From NCBI GenBank assembly GCA_037952775.1, contig JBANAY010000001.1, forward strand, positions 3,720,001 to 3,784,000: a stretch of 64,000 nt of DNA, read 5' to 3'. Positions 10,511-23,177 of this stretch are shown in pieces. The stretch comes from Clonostachys chloroleuca (Eukaryota; Ascomycota; Sordariomycetes; Hypocreales; Bionectriaceae). A program made the translations under genes and the position numbers. The notes beneath the pieces were generated by a model that was not told the origin of the DNA, did not search any database, and saw only the letters and a list, made by a program, of their open reading frames with translations. Within the stretch, counting starts at the first letter, position 1. Every line of letters begins with the position of its first letter.

Positions 10511-12851
10511 CTATGTTCCGTTTCTCCTCTTGCCACCGCGCGTGCTCCTATCAATGTGGCCCCTCAACACCTTTCTTGTCTCAACCAGACTCCTCTTCTG
10601 CTTGCTCTTGGCTTTGCCCAGAGTCATCAAGAAGTTCTTCTTCCGTGCCTTCTCACGGTTGCTGGTACTCTTGCCGGCCGCATCCTTCTTGGACCTGTTG
10701 ATTGCCCGGGTGCTCTTGTGCTCCTCGCGCTCGGGTTTACCCTCCTTGGCCAGGGCGACCTTCTCCTCCTTGGTCAACTTGCGGAGTCTGGCCGGGGCCT
10801 CGATGTTCTCGGCCGTCACCCCGTCGTCGAGGTGGCGAGAGGTAGGGTTATTGTTGGATTGACCCTTGCGGACCTTTCCGCCCATGGCCCTCTCGAGAGC
10901 TGCCTCCGTGCGGAGCTCCTGGAGTTTCGCCAGATCCGCCGGTGTCAGGATGGTGGTTGTGGCGAGCTTGGCCATGCGCTCGAGCTCAGCGGCCCTCTCT
11001 TCCTCATTCTCCTCTTCGTCGTCGTCGGATTCCTCTCCACTCTTGCGCTTCTTGGGGGCCGGGGCTTCATCGTCAGAATGGTCTACGTTAATCCAGTCGC
11101 CCGAGACGCTGCTGTCGTCCGATTCGACCTCCCAGTCGTCAGAGTTGAAGCCTTCATCCTCGTTCTTGTTCTCCTCATCGCTCCCTGCCGTTTCCGGTAG
11201 ACCCTGTTCAACACGTTTCCTCTTCTTCTCTTCCTCCTTCCACTTGGCAAGGAGCTCTAGACCTTCGATACCACCCGACTCCTCTTCTCCGAACTTCATG
11301 TTCTTCAGTGTGCCGGCCCTGAGACCAATGGTCGCGTCCTTGCCTCGGTCCTTCTTCTTCAAGAGTTCGGGGTCGACTTCTCTGAAGAGCGACAAAAGAC
11401 CCTTGGCGGCCATCATGACACCCTTATCCTTGCTCTTCCGGTACTGAACAAGATCCTGAAGCAGTGTGTCGGTCATAGCAAGCGGCTGTCTGGCGCAAAT
11501 CTCTCGAATTGAGTTCAGACCGGCGGCTGCGACCTCTGCAGCCGAGGCCTCCGACACGAATTCATTCGCAATCTTTTGTAATAAGGGCTCGAGAACATCG
11601 GGGGGCACCAGATTGTGTGTGCCCTGTGCGAGAGAAGCAAGGAAGGACGTGACGGACTGCTGACGCGGTGTGAGGAACTTGATGAACCACGAGTAGAGCG
11701 AAACGATGGTCAGCTTGTGAAGACCGACAAGTCGGGTGATGAGTTGGAGGATGAGGAGTTTCGAGTCCAGGCTCAGCTTGGCTTTGGTGTTTTGCAAATG
11801 CTTCGAGAAGAGCTGCTCCGAGAACTGCTGGGGATCGTGGAGGAGGTGGAAGGCGGAGAAGTTGAGAGGATGAGGTTTGTTCTTTTTCCTCTCAGCGCGG
11901 TGGACTTTGTCGACGGCCTTCTCGTATGCCTTCTTCTGCTTCTTAGTCTTCTTGTTGATGCCGATCTGATGCCTGATCTTAGAGAGATCCACTTCCTCGT
12001 CACTGCTCTCGTCTTCCAACTCCTCACGCTCCTTGTCACCGCCGAGGAAGAAGCGGACTGCGCCGATGGCCACCTTTTCGTTGTCCGATAGGCAGGCCTC
12101 CTTCATGACGTCCACGGGCTTCGCGTCGGTCCATATTTGGCGCTTCCACAGTTCCCTCGTCAGCTTGATTGCCCAAATGGCTCTCGGCGAGGATCGGTCC
12201 GCTGTGACCATGTTGTATAGGACAGTCTGGATCGTGCGGTTCAGAGGGTGGTTGATGGCTTTAGTGTTCGAGTTTCGCATATCGCTGAGAATCTTCTGGA
12301 ACAGCACGGCCCTAAAAGACTTGCTGGGGGACGCAACGAGAATGGGGAACAGGCAGGTGAGCACGTTGGCAGAGTCAATGACCTCCTTCCGACGCAGCAG
12401 CATCAGACTGCCCACGATCTTGTCCCTCAGTTCCGACCCCAAGATCGTGTGGTGTTGCGACAGAATTGTCTTCAGATCGTCCGGGAAACTGGCCGTCTCT
12501 TCGGGGTAGCAGTCGGCGACGTGGGCGATCAGGTCGATCAGGTTCTGGAACGACTCGACCTGCTCGGACGAGGCGGCGGCCGGCGACACGAGGAAGATTT
12601 CGCGCTGGGACTCATACTGGTCGAATTGACGTCGGAAGTCGTCAATGTATGATCTGTCTTCGCATTAGTCCATCTAACTTAGGTAAGACAACCGGAAGGC
12701 GAATCTTACTTGGGGTCCCGACGGATCTTGTATTGCAGGCTCGCGCTATGAATCCATGAGGTTAGTTGAGGCTTGAGGACCAGCGCGATACAATTGACAC
12801 GTACAAGTCTGCATCGATCTTCTCGAGGGCTGCCACTTTTCTCTTTGGCAT
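10511..12851 (-). CDS. SDA1: Sda1 homologue, 60S ribosomal subunit biogenesis factor
   Basis: Model (minus strand): exon 1 12851-12805, exon 2 12745-12710, exon 3 12653-10511; introns of 59 and 56 nt; 741 aa. Splicing joins MPKRKVAALEKIDAD through SLQYKIRRDPK to SYIDDFRRQF, the conserved start of Sda1. The long third exon has the alpha-helical N-terminal repeat region (residues about 50-430), then an acidic stretch (DDWEVESDDSSVSGDW, DDDEEENEEE, about 530-590). A Lys/Arg-rich tail (residues about 650-741) ends in a basic motif GKAKSKQKRS followed by RGGKRRNGT, as expected of a nucleolar protein. Yeast Sda1 is needed for pre-60S maturation and nuclear export and for actin organisation. Length agrees with fungal orthologues. 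Exon 2 is only 36 nt, so automatic callers may miss the true start and begin at the internal ATG at 12589. Confidence 0.95.
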
Positions 12852-13465
12852 CTTTGCTTTTAGTCACAACACAATATTGCGTTGTAAAAGGAATGCCAAA
12901 GGACCGGTCACTGAGTGGCGGGGAAAGTGTATGGCTGGGCGTATTTGAAAATTTGGGAAAATGGGATACCGATAAGCACTGATAAGCATGGCGGACCTGG
13001 GTTTTTTTTTAGTTCAGTTTGGAAAGCGGCGCTAGCGGTATCCATCTATTAGGACAACCAACCGACGACATCAACAAGCGAACATGGAGAACCAGAGACT
13101 CAAAATTCAGTAAACCTGCGAATCTATCATTTTAAAATTGCAAGAAAGATCTATTATACAACCCATAACATGGGGTGCAGCCCGTCGTCCCTTCTATGGT
13201 CTACTCTAGGCAAATATAAAGACGATACCACGCTCAGTCCCGCGCGAAAACGTCCACCTCGTAATCAATTCTAGTCTTCTCAATGTAAAAGTTTTGTTGT
13301 TTTTGGGAAATGAGTCGTCTAGGAAACCGGAAAAGGCTCTGTTTTCATGCCAAGAGAAATCGCAGGGACTTGGACAAGCCCAGCACTTGGGCACTGCCGA
13401 AGTCCCTACCACTCCGCAGCCTCGATCCAATTTCTCCCTACCAGTATGTTCTCCCAGAAAAGTTT
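12852..13465. other. Intergenic: SDA1 promoter and phosphate-carrier 3' region
   Basis: No gene recognised. It contains the SDA1 promoter on the minus strand and the 3' untranslated region of the phosphate carrier. A T9 run lies near 13002-13010. The frames on the plus strand at 13.3-13.6 kb lack support. Confidence 0.5.
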
Positions 13466-14682
13466 TTACTTGGCGATCTCAACACCACCGGTGGCGTTGA
13501 AGTACTTCTTGAGATCACCTGTATCATACACATTAGCACCAGCTATTTCAACTCGAGGACTTCATTGCAGTGAGAACATACCGTAGATGGCGAACTGACC
13601 GGCGGTCAGAGTACCAACCATGACCAGACGAGCACCAATACCAGTGAAAGAACCCTTAAGGCCTAGCTCCTTGCCGATCTTGACGAGACGAGAGATGGTG
13701 CCCTCACCGGGGAGACCCTTGGTCTTGTTGATCTTGGAAAGCATGGTGTCGGCGGGTTGAGAAACAATGGCAGCAGCGAAACCAGCAATCAAACCGGAAC
13801 CGAGGTTACCAATGGTCTGCTGGGCATCGGAGAGGGACTCCTTAGGCCAAGCCTTGAAGACAGCCTCGGAGACACGCTCGAAGACAACGAACTTGGCCAT
13901 GGTGTAAGGGATCCTTGAAGTATGTTAGCAGACATTAACAAAACAAGCGGCTTGAACTGTTGCGATTGTAAGACTTACTGCTTGAAGAGGATAGGACCGA
14001 AACCGGCGTAGAAGGCACCGATACCCTCGTTCTTGAGCATCTTGGAGAAACCACCGATGAGACCATTGGCATAGGTAGGCTCAGAGACGAGACGAATACG
14101 GGTAGCCTCAAGGGGGCAGAGGGCGATATCGGCGAAGAACTCGGCGGAGGCGGAGGAGGCGAGGTACACGGCAGTACGGTTCTGGGAAGCAGTCTCGAGG
14201 CCGAGAGTGTTGATGGCCTGCTTCTTGAAGAACTCGTATCCACCGAACTTCAGGGCGCCCTGGAGGAAGTAACCGGCGAAGGTAGGGCCGGCACCAGTGA
14301 GGAGAGCACCAGCACCCTCACTCTGGACGACCTGGCGGAAACCACCGATCAGACCACGGTTGTAGGTGACGGGGTCGAGCTGGATACGGGTCTTGACGCT
14401 GAATTCCAACCATTGTCAGCTTCTTATCGAGAAAAGTGGCCAAAGCGCATCAATTGAGAGCGAGCCAAGCCCAGCGCAACCGGCGCATCTTCGCATCGCT
14501 CAACGCAAGCGAAGAGCGACGATTCAAAGCCCCGAAATTCAACCAATTGGTAGGAGTAAAACGTACACATCGACGGGGGTAAGACCACCGTGGGTGACGG
14601 AGCAGCAGATGGCACCAGCAAGGGCGAAGCGGGAGTAGAGGGCCAGCCCAGTGGGGGCGGGAGCATCAGCGGGAGCAGCCAT
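13466..14682 (-). CDS. MIR1: Mitochondrial phosphate carrier
   Basis: Model (minus strand): exons 14682-14567, 14398-13979, 13913-13582 and 13518-13466; introns 168, 65 and 63 nt; 306 aa, the normal carrier length. It imports inorganic phosphate with protons into the mitochondrial matrix for ATP synthesis. Three carrier repeats are visible, each opening with P-x-[DE]-x-x-[KR]: TPVDVVKTR (about residues 36-44), CPLEATRIR and QPADTMLSK. Intron 1 falls inside the first signature: GT in exon 1 plus C in exon 2 makes Val. The N-terminus [20 protein letters not shown] has no long presequence. The leader is CT-rich. The third intron is followed by a last exon of only 17 codons plus stop. It shares a strand with SDA1 but has its own promoter. 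Confidence 0.96.
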
Positions 14683-15973
14683 TGTGAAAGAAATGAAGCA
14701 GGAGACGAGGAACTAGGTTGAGAGGAGAGGTGATCTAGAGCTGCCGGCCTCGAGGTGGACGGAGAGATCTGGGTAGGGAAGACTGATAGACCTGGAGAAG
14801 GCTTGAGGAGGGAGGGAGAAGATTTGAGACGGGATTGAGGTTGAGGTCTTTTTTTTTTTTTCTTCGGGGGTAAGGGGGGCCGGGGGAAGCGCGCCTATTC
14901 GCTTGCACTTGGCACCTAAGCAACGCCCGTGGGGGACTTTCAGCAGGGAACAAAGTCTTAGCTGTGCTAAAGTGCTCGGGAACACTCGGGTAATCCAGGG
15001 CCAACGCCCGTTCCAGCCAATCACGCGACATCGTTGGCTCTAATTTTCACTTGCCAAGCTGGCCTCCAGTGTCCTCTAGTCATGTTCATCGTCAAAACAC
15101 CGAGATCCCGGTCTGCCGGGGAAGACGCCTTTTACACCTTTGCCACTGAATATGACGATGCGTTCCCTTTGATGGTTCACAAAAGAAATGCTCCAAATAG
15201 CACCAATGTTCCTCAGAACAGCGTGAGGCTGAAGCCAGCAAATTTGCTAGCAGCATGACTAGCAGCGGTAAAGCAGCCGTAGCCACATACATACGGCACA
15301 TATTTTAAGCCCGTTGCCGACACATCCACGGCTAGACCCACCAGTGAAGTCGCTGGCTTGATCAACGTGGGCCATATCACGCTGGCTTTGGGGTTTCACT
15401 TCGATCGCAACGGCACAATGCGAGGCCACAGGCTCGGTCCAAGCCAATAGCAATCTACAGGCTTGATCGGCTCAAGTCTCAAGGCCAGAACCAAGTTGAG
15501 ATGATACAATCGGCTCTGAAATTATTCCGCCCTGATTGGTCAAGGAGGGAAGTGTTCCGGACACAGGGAAGTTGTTTAGCCCTAGGTAGGCGTTTAGTGA
15601 AGATGCAGCCACGGTGGGCTTTGGATTCGGCAGCATGGCGATTGGTCAATTGCGCCCTAGCAGACGCAACCGATTCCACGATCGATCTGGGCCCGTTGTG
15701 CAAGCTGCTCAACCTCTCCCACCGCCGCTTATCACATCGACAATGGTTAGTAAGGTATTGTTCCCATCAGTGTATTGTCACATAAGGTGTTCAAAATACT
15801 CAATTCGCTACCTTCTCCACCGACCCCGACATTTTGATATATCCGTACGCCGCATAGTAAAAGAGATTGTTCTCTCATGATGTACCCTCCGCCCCGATCA
15901 AACGCCTAGTATATATTTTGAAACCCAGATGAAAATGAGTCATATCTACTCTTCATGATCAATTACCTCACCA
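14683..15973. other. Intergenic: promoter region of the phosphate carrier
   Basis: No gene recognised. A run of A's on the coding strand (T-run near 14849-14861 on the plus strand) and a CT-rich leader precede the carrier ATG. The rest, up to the end of the Zn2Cys6 gene at 15974, has only short frames without motifs. Confidence 0.5.
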
Positions 15974-18168
15974 TCACACCACGCCAAAAAAGGCATTCTC
16001 GTACATGAGCTCCATATCGGGACCGGCCATGTGCGGCCATCCTCCCTCCGCCAGCGTCTTTGCCCTCACCTGCTCGCGAACTTGATACAAAAAGCTCGGC
16101 GGGCTGACCAGCTTGCCGCCCCTTGCCACCACCTCCTCGTATGCCTCCCAGGCCTTGAGAAACTGCGTCCCAAACGTCACCTGGATGAAGCTGGGCTTCC
16201 TGTGTATCGTCTCCCGTAACCTCTGATTTTCTCCAATGGCCGTCCACGCCCGCTCGATCGTGTCCTCTATCGCGTCCGTCCATCCTCGCTCGATCATCGG
16301 GGGTGCGAGGCGGCGGCGGAGCTCCGTCAGGATGACCATGTACCCCGGCAGAGGGAAATTGTAGCCGGTGTACCATCGGTACTGCTGCAGGTGCTCCGAC
16401 GACTGGAGGATGTTGTCGTATTCGATGAACTGTATGGCCTCGAGGAATATCATGTCCCGGCTGGCATCGCTCAGCGCCTCGGCATCCTCGGCTTGGTACC
16501 GGGCAAGCCAGCTCCCGATTCTCATCCTGCAAAACGTCTGCCGGGTGGTGATGATTGTGCAGCAGTGAAGAGGTATCTTGGGGTCGCAGTGTTTGAGATA
16601 TTTCGACTCCACGAATGTACAATAGTCGTCAAGTGAGTACGCGGGACCGCCCTGGCCGGCACGCTTGATGGTCTCTCCGGATTTTTGCGCTGAGCGAGTC
16701 TTGGTATTGCTGTCGTGCTCCAGAACCGCGGTCGCGAATTCTAATCGGGTCAGAGCAAAAATCATCTCGGTAGGGCCGGTGTGCTCCTTGACTGGCTCGG
16801 TGCCGTGGACGTGAAGGTCGGAGTCGTTGACATTCAGAGGTAGCTTGACATTTCCGGGGGTAGAAATCGACGTTATGCTCAGGCCCGTCGTCTCTCCCAT
16901 CCGGCGGTCATGTCCCACGATGGTCCACCATAAGCGTCGTCGCTGTTCGATCTCGAAAGGCGAGTGGCTGAATTGTTCAGGGTCGCTGTGGCATCCCATT
17001 CTCTGTGCGAGACGGACCGCGATACTTGCAAGGCAGGAGACCTCACGAGGGTCGACGAACCACCGAATAGACAGCTTCATAGCAGATACCACGTTAGCTG
17101 CCAAACTAAGAGGGAATGCTGGGAGAGTTTGGGAGACGTACAATATATAAAACGTATGCTTGCAATAAGATGAGGTTGTCGGTACGCATGAAATCGGCGT
17201 TGATGAGCGCTCTGTGGGTTGCAGAGTGATACCTTTGCACGAGATACTCCTTTGACCTACCAAATGTTCTCTCGACGGTATCCTCTGTCGATGTCACAAC
17301 GGTGAGGAGATATATCGAGAACATAAGAGCCTCAATGTTCTTGGGCACCTCTTTGATTTGTGATGCAGCCTTTATAATGCAGCCTTGGACTGTGGGGACA
17401 TGGGTGACCTTTAGCAAGGGATCGATACAATTCAGATATATCTGCCAGTGTTGCAAGATGTGTACTGGAGAAGGGTGCAATTCAGAGACCGGAAAAGAGA
17501 TGTCAGGCTCTGCGAGGTGAGATTTCGGAAGTGCAGGATCTTGGTAGATCTGATCAAACACATCATACAACGTAGAGTTGTCCGGGTCCTCACTGGAATC
17601 ATCCCGCATGATCCGCTCTGCGGCACGATACGGGGTGTCCTGAATAACTTGTGAGTCTGACGAAGAACCAGCTACTCGATGAACTCCTTGTTGGGAACCA
17701 ACCTCGAGATGTGTAGGAAATTGCGGGCTCATGGACCTATCCAAACGAGATGACTTCTTTAGCGACGCTTTCCAAAACCAAGTTACACGAGGATACTTAC
17801 CCGTATCGAGTCCTCTCCTCGTCATCCGAGCTGTCCCCATCCACCGACATTGCCCCCGGCTGTCTCTTCTCACGCTGAGCCCCCTTCTGCTCAAGAATAC
17901 TCTGCGGATCAATAGGATCGAAGTTTATCTTATTCGCGACGAGCATCTTCTCATACACGTTGATCTGGGCGAGCAGCATCTCCCTGGGGACCGGCTTCTG
18001 GCGGCGACGTGACGATGGGTGCGAAGCAGAACGGCACTCCACTTTGGCCTTGACGCAGTTGGAGCAAGGTTTCATTCTGTCGCACCGCACCTTGCGCTGG
18101 TGGCAGAGGAAACAGCTGGTGCCACGACTAGATCTTGCGGCCGCGGTGTTGGGACGTTGAGAAGACAT
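15974..18168 (-). CDS. Zn2Cys6 binuclear-cluster transcription factor with fungal TF domain
   Basis: Model (minus strand): exon 1 18168-17801, exon 2 17736-17142, exon 3 17074-15974; introns 64 and 67 nt, the second with a GCTAAC branch site; 687 aa. The zinc cluster is C19-x2-C22-x6-C29-x5-C35-x2-C38-x6-C45, followed by a basic linker (SSRRRQKP) and a short coiled stretch. The fungal-specific TF domain (middle homology region) covers roughly residues 190-480, with landmarks LIRRW-like LSIRWFVDP, then SIAVRLAQRMG and EQRRRLWWTIVGHDRRM. It should bind CGG-type sites as a dimer and control an unknown set of genes. An in-frame upstream ATG at 18246 would add 26 residues; I prefer 18168 because it places the cluster close to the N-terminus as usual. 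No biosynthetic neighbours, so the target pathway is unknown. Confidence 0.93.
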
Positions 18169-21100
18169 ATCGTCAGCTCTCTGGATCGGATCAGTATGGG
18201 CAGCAGCACACAGAAAGGTGCTGCCTGATGCTGGTGGACAGCACACAATGCTTATATCATACAGATTACACCACTTCAGATGGCCCAGGTCGGCCGACTA
18301 ACTCCCCCGGCATATCACTTTTAAGCTCGGTACCGGGGGTGGGTAGACAATGGGTATCAGCAGACGGCCTGCATAGCCGCGCGTAGCTAAGCCAGGTTCA
18401 TTGGGTTAATATATGGGTATGGGTCATCTAGGAAAGCCAGATATTGTGCGACTAGCAGACCGCTCACCTATTCTGGCGCGTGCCATGAGGGCCAGTTGAA
18501 TCCACATCGGGCCCGAGCATCACGGTCCCTCATGGCGGGACCCTGAGAGCGGCTCGGGTCCGAGTCCTTGGCGGAGTCCCCGATCCAAACGCAGCTGCTC
18601 CTCCTCAAACGGGTAAAAACAACGAAAGGAGGGAAGACGGAAAACAATCGTGGGGAGATGTGACTGGGCCACCTCATCGCCGTCCAGAACCTAGATTTGG
18701 TACGTTGGACGTCTATGCGGGAGGGCATGTCATCAGGCCAATGAAAAGGATGTGATTTTCCCAGGCCTCAGAGGCTTGGACCGCCCTACGAGGAACGCGA
18801 TGTGACATCAAATAATTGGTTTCTGCTCTGCCGCTCAAGTACTGATGGGGGAACCGTCCCGCTGGGTGCGTTCTTGGGCGGTTCTAGACATGCACATTGC
18901 ACCGGTGGTGGTGATGCACCCGAAAATTGAGCCCCCAAAGGCTTGGCGGCAGCCCTGCAATGATCATCATCGCGACCGAGACAAGGGCGGAAACAGGCCG
19001 TTGTGGAGTCGGAATGAATGAGCTGCAGGGCCTTAGCGCGGGACATCACTAGGTTGGGCAATTGCTTTGGGACAAGAGTTTGAGACAGGCAATTAATGGC
19101 TATATAGTTCTATTTAGCACTTACTTGTGTCCATAGATCAACAATTTGGCATCTACCATACCTACCGAGTGGCACGTTATCGTCAATTTGAGGCCCTTGT
19201 TGGATTTGCCAGATACCGCAACCTGACACAGATAAACGTCGTCTACTAGAGCCAGTCTAACTTTCTCCGCGCGGGATCTCCTGAGACTTCACCACCCGAA
19301 CATCAATCCCACGGGTTCAATCGTGCCCGAGCTCCATCCAACCGTGGAATTCCACTATCACCCAGGATTTGGCTACGATCCCGGGCCTTGAAAATGGCAG
19401 GTGCTGATCTCAATCTGACACGGCCCAGGATCAGGTTCATGCAGGAGCCTTGATACCAGCCGACATCCTGCTGGACGATGAGGTTGAACTCACGCACAAC
19501 AGGTGTCGCGTGTGTCCCATGTTCAAGAGGGATAAACGCTAGACGGATTGCCACGTTTGGCATTGCCTGGATCGGAGAAAATTGACCTTGCCGGCGCTCC
19601 ATCGCAGCGGGACCATAAACCTGGAACCATGCCCTGTTCCGAAGCCAGCAATCCATCACTCGAATCTCACTCATAATAGGCAGACAACAACAACTACCTG
19701 CCATTAGCTTCAGAGCCAACGACGCTCGGATATGAGCAAGTTTTCAGGCTGGCAATACGACGGGAGTTCAGTTATTGAACGACCCTGAACCATGTCTGAG
19801 GTGATAGCCGTTCGTTCTAGGTTAACCGTGCGAAGGACCCTGCCAACACCCATCAAAGTGGCCGGTCACGCCCGCAACTCCAAGGTCACGTATTCCTTCG
19901 TCATCTAGACAGATGAGGCAGGCTGGAAAACTGAGCACATTACCGGTCACCGGCTGTACCGCTTCACTGGAACTCTAGCGTTAGAAGTGTGTTTCAAATA
20001 CTCATCTTCCCCAGATTTCCAAATATGGACTTGCGAAAACGGACCAGCTGTTTGGACCTGTGCTAGCACATCGATGGCAGTATTGTGTTAGGTGACCGTT
20101 GCTCGACCGCCGAGCAAGTCCACGGGCGCGGTGGGCTAGTTCTTCGGAAGCTCCAAAGAAACGGCCGTTCCAAGCTAGATTACCCACAGGACGAGGACAG
20201 GACATGGTCCCGCTGACTGGTGCTCGCGAGACTAAATAAGCGAGGGAAATAGACACCCACGGCAATGGTTATTGAGGGTGTCGTGAAATACGAGATGTTG
20301 AGCTGCTTGGGCGGCGGGCGGCGGGCGACTCCCCCTCAGCCTACGTCCCGCTTGCTAACCGACTTCGCAAAAAGGCTCAAAATGCTCAATTCTAAAGAGT
20401 GGTCAGCATTTAAGTTCTTGCCCCGTCGCACGGCGTGGTATGCTTATTACGTCTGGCCAGGCATCGCTGCCTTGAATGGCAAAGGACCACCAGGCTTCAG
20501 GGTAGTAGCTGAGTGTATGGCATGATGTGGATAGTGAATGGCGGGGAGAAGGACCTGTGTGGTACTACACGCAGCATCCCCTCACCTGTCGACGACCATG
20601 CGGCAAAATTGGTTGCCCAATGGCAGCAAGGAGAACTCAGGACCGTCGGCCGGTTGCACCCATGGAGTCATCATGTATTACCGTCATCTTAGCGAAGTGC
20701 GGCTCTCCGGGCATCGCGAGGACCCCATGGAGCCATGCATCATGACCAGCTCATGTATGCACATGTTTCCCGTCAAGGATACAACTCGTGAGCATCATCT
20801 TGTTGGCTTGGCGATGGGACTCTGCATGCCGTGGCAGGGTCCGTCCTGGTCTCGATCGATGCCCTTCCAATTACGCCCTTGCGTAAAAGTCATCTAGAAC
20901 GAGGGGAGCTCTAAAGATTTGGAGAGCGATGAAAAAGCAAATTCTTTTTCTTCTCGATTCGATTGGTTCGACAATCGACCCCAGCGTCCCGGATTGACTG
21001 CCCCGGTGGGCAGAGACCAAAGCAGAGTCGAAGGTTGAAAGACGAGAGGGTGTGGATATCCCGTATTGCTCAAGTGAATGATGAAGGGTAAATCAGGTCC

Positions 21101-23177
21101 AGTTGGGCTGGGCGCATGTTTCCTGCATCCTTAGTCACCGGATTGGGGACCCAGCACCCGATCTCAGCTTCCGGTCTGCCTCGTATTCAAGCATGCAGAG
21201 GTCATGCTTTCTGCATGTTCTAGCTTGCCAACGCATGTGTATATGTCGGTTGACGGCATGGGTTGCGGTGATTGCCTTGCCTGGTTTCTGTCCGCCCAGC
21301 CCTTCCATTGCCATTCCGCCAGCCTTTTCGCAGGTAAATCAGGAATACGCTGAATGCGATGCAACGGCACTGTGAATCGAGCTGACCAAGAGGAGCTCCC
21401 CTGCCTAGTGCACCTGCACACGCTGAGTTCTCCTCTGCGTCTAGCTCTAAGGGGTACATTTTGAGTTTGATCGCTCTGTTTCCTGCTGCATTGGGCCCTT
21501 CAACGTACGACATCCCAGCTCGCTCTCGAGTACTGAGAAAGGCGTTGAGGTTAGCCTTAAGCATAGTGCAGCGAAGGCTCTGTCCTGTCTGTGCCCTGGG
21601 AATCCCTGCCTGCCATTGGGACCGTTACCAACAGTTCTTTGTTTTCGTTCGTTTTCCCCCACTTCCAAGGACAGGGGTAGTAGGAGAAAGTTCTCTGTCC
21701 AACACCGATACATCCGCCTTTCTCCTCAATCCAGAGTGGAGAAATACTACCTTATTCAAATCCTTGCGAAAGGGCAGCAAAAAAGCCGAGAGTCACGATT
21801 CTCATAGGTAGGGGTTGGGGTAGAGATACAGGTTTTCTTGGCTGGGAAGTAAACGAAGCGAGGGTGGCTTCAACCACTGATCACGATCATTCTCCAACCT
21901 TCTCCTCATTAGCTGATGCTGGGTATGTTTCTGTAGAAACGTGACGGAGAAGAGGGGGCATGAGCGAATAGGCCAGGGCTGGTAAGTAAGTGGCTGCACT
22001 GTAACGTACCACTACCACCCTAAAGATCCAAATCTTCTGCATGTCTTATCAACTCGTCACTCCATTAAACAGTGCCTGGGGAGATTTTTTCTTGCACATT
22101 CACTCCCCTGCATATTCCACCCCCTTCGACGCCCATATTGCCGTGATGTATGTGTGCTCGCCTGCAAGGCAAAAGTAAGCGGTCCCGCGGAAGGGGTCGC
22201 CTGGGAGGCCGGGACACACACGAAGCTCTTGCATGACGGAAGAAGAACTGCAAAGGGGCAAGGGTAGCCGGGTTTGCCTATCAGGCAGCGCCAGCATTTC
22301 AGAATGCGAGGGAACGCAGTTGGAATCAAGGATTTGAGCTGACTGCAGGACTCGCCTATGGCCTTTGTCAAGACTATCAATGGCTCAATCTTGGCAGTGG
22401 GAAATAGGAAGATCTCAATTGTATCGACGACTCGTGCTACCATACTCGACTAAAGTTTGAATCAAGAAGCCTTTGAAATCGCTACTAAACACGCCTAAAT
22501 AATAGGGCATGTAGAACAAGGTTGGCGATACTAAGTTCCGATATCAGCCCTCTCTGTGTCTCGTACGACGGCTGTATAAGCGAAGAGGGTGCAAGTTGCC
22601 ATGAGCCAATGGGTCTGTGTGAGGGCGTGTGAGGGAGGGGTGTTTCTCATTGATCTGTGATGGAGATCAACTAACAACACCAGCCCAATTGATGGGCTGG
22701 CACTTTGCCCATGACGATGATAACACAAAAGGACATGGCCTGGGGGGTGTTGGATGAGATATGGTTGGGCAGAGCGAGCCAGGGCAGGGGTTGTCTACTA
22801 CTACATCTTGGCTCGGCAAAGGCATGGCCGCTTGAGCTCTTGGCTGGACTGGCTGCCAATTACCGATCGATCCTCCGTTCGATTGGGATGTCAGTCTTAT
22901 TGGTAGCAACCTCGTATTAAATTTCGAGCATGGAGAGAACCAGTTGGCACATGGTATAAGATCTGATGGCTCCGGATCGCTGGGTGCTTCCCGCTCTTCT
23001 GAGACGGTTCACGTTTTACTCGTCTCGTTTGAGTACAAATCTGCTGGCATTCTATACAGTCGTTATCCACTACCCGGACTCTCGCTTACACGTTCGTTCC
23101 TAGCTGTCACTTTGATCCGTTCGCTAGCCCTACAATCCGGGGTGTTTCAGCCATCCCTTTGGCGACGTTCTTTGACA
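18169..23177. other. Five-kilobase desert without recognised genes
   Basis: No frame has a family motif. The longest (19303-19719, minus) reads as low-order, Arg/Pro-rich sequence without coding bias. Base composition is near balanced, so this is not simply AT-rich repeat wreckage. A G-rich tract with three GGG runs lies at 20309-20327. The region serves at least as promoter for the Zn2Cys6 gene (left) and the wall protein (right). It may contain non-coding RNA that cannot be recognised by eye. Confidence 0.4.

Noticed and set aside
10496..11200. Plus-strand frame of 234 residues over SDA1
   Set aside because: Antisense shadow of a firmly identified gene with strong codon bias on the minus strand.
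1..14682. Plasma-membrane phosphate symporter and mitochondrial phosphate carrier in one window as a phosphate cluster
   Set aside because: They are 12 kb apart with unrelated genes between and act in different compartments; most likely coincidence.
18168..18246. Upstream in-frame ATG for the Zn2Cys6 regulator
   Set aside because: It adds a Cys-containing N-terminus unlike related regulators; the downstream ATG is preferred but not proven.
19303..19719. Minus-strand frame of 138 residues in the desert
   Set aside because: No motif, no leader features, no coding-like third positions.
20309..20327. Possible G-quadruplex (GGG runs)
   Set aside because: Only three runs of three G; a fourth is missing, so a standard quadruplex is not supported.
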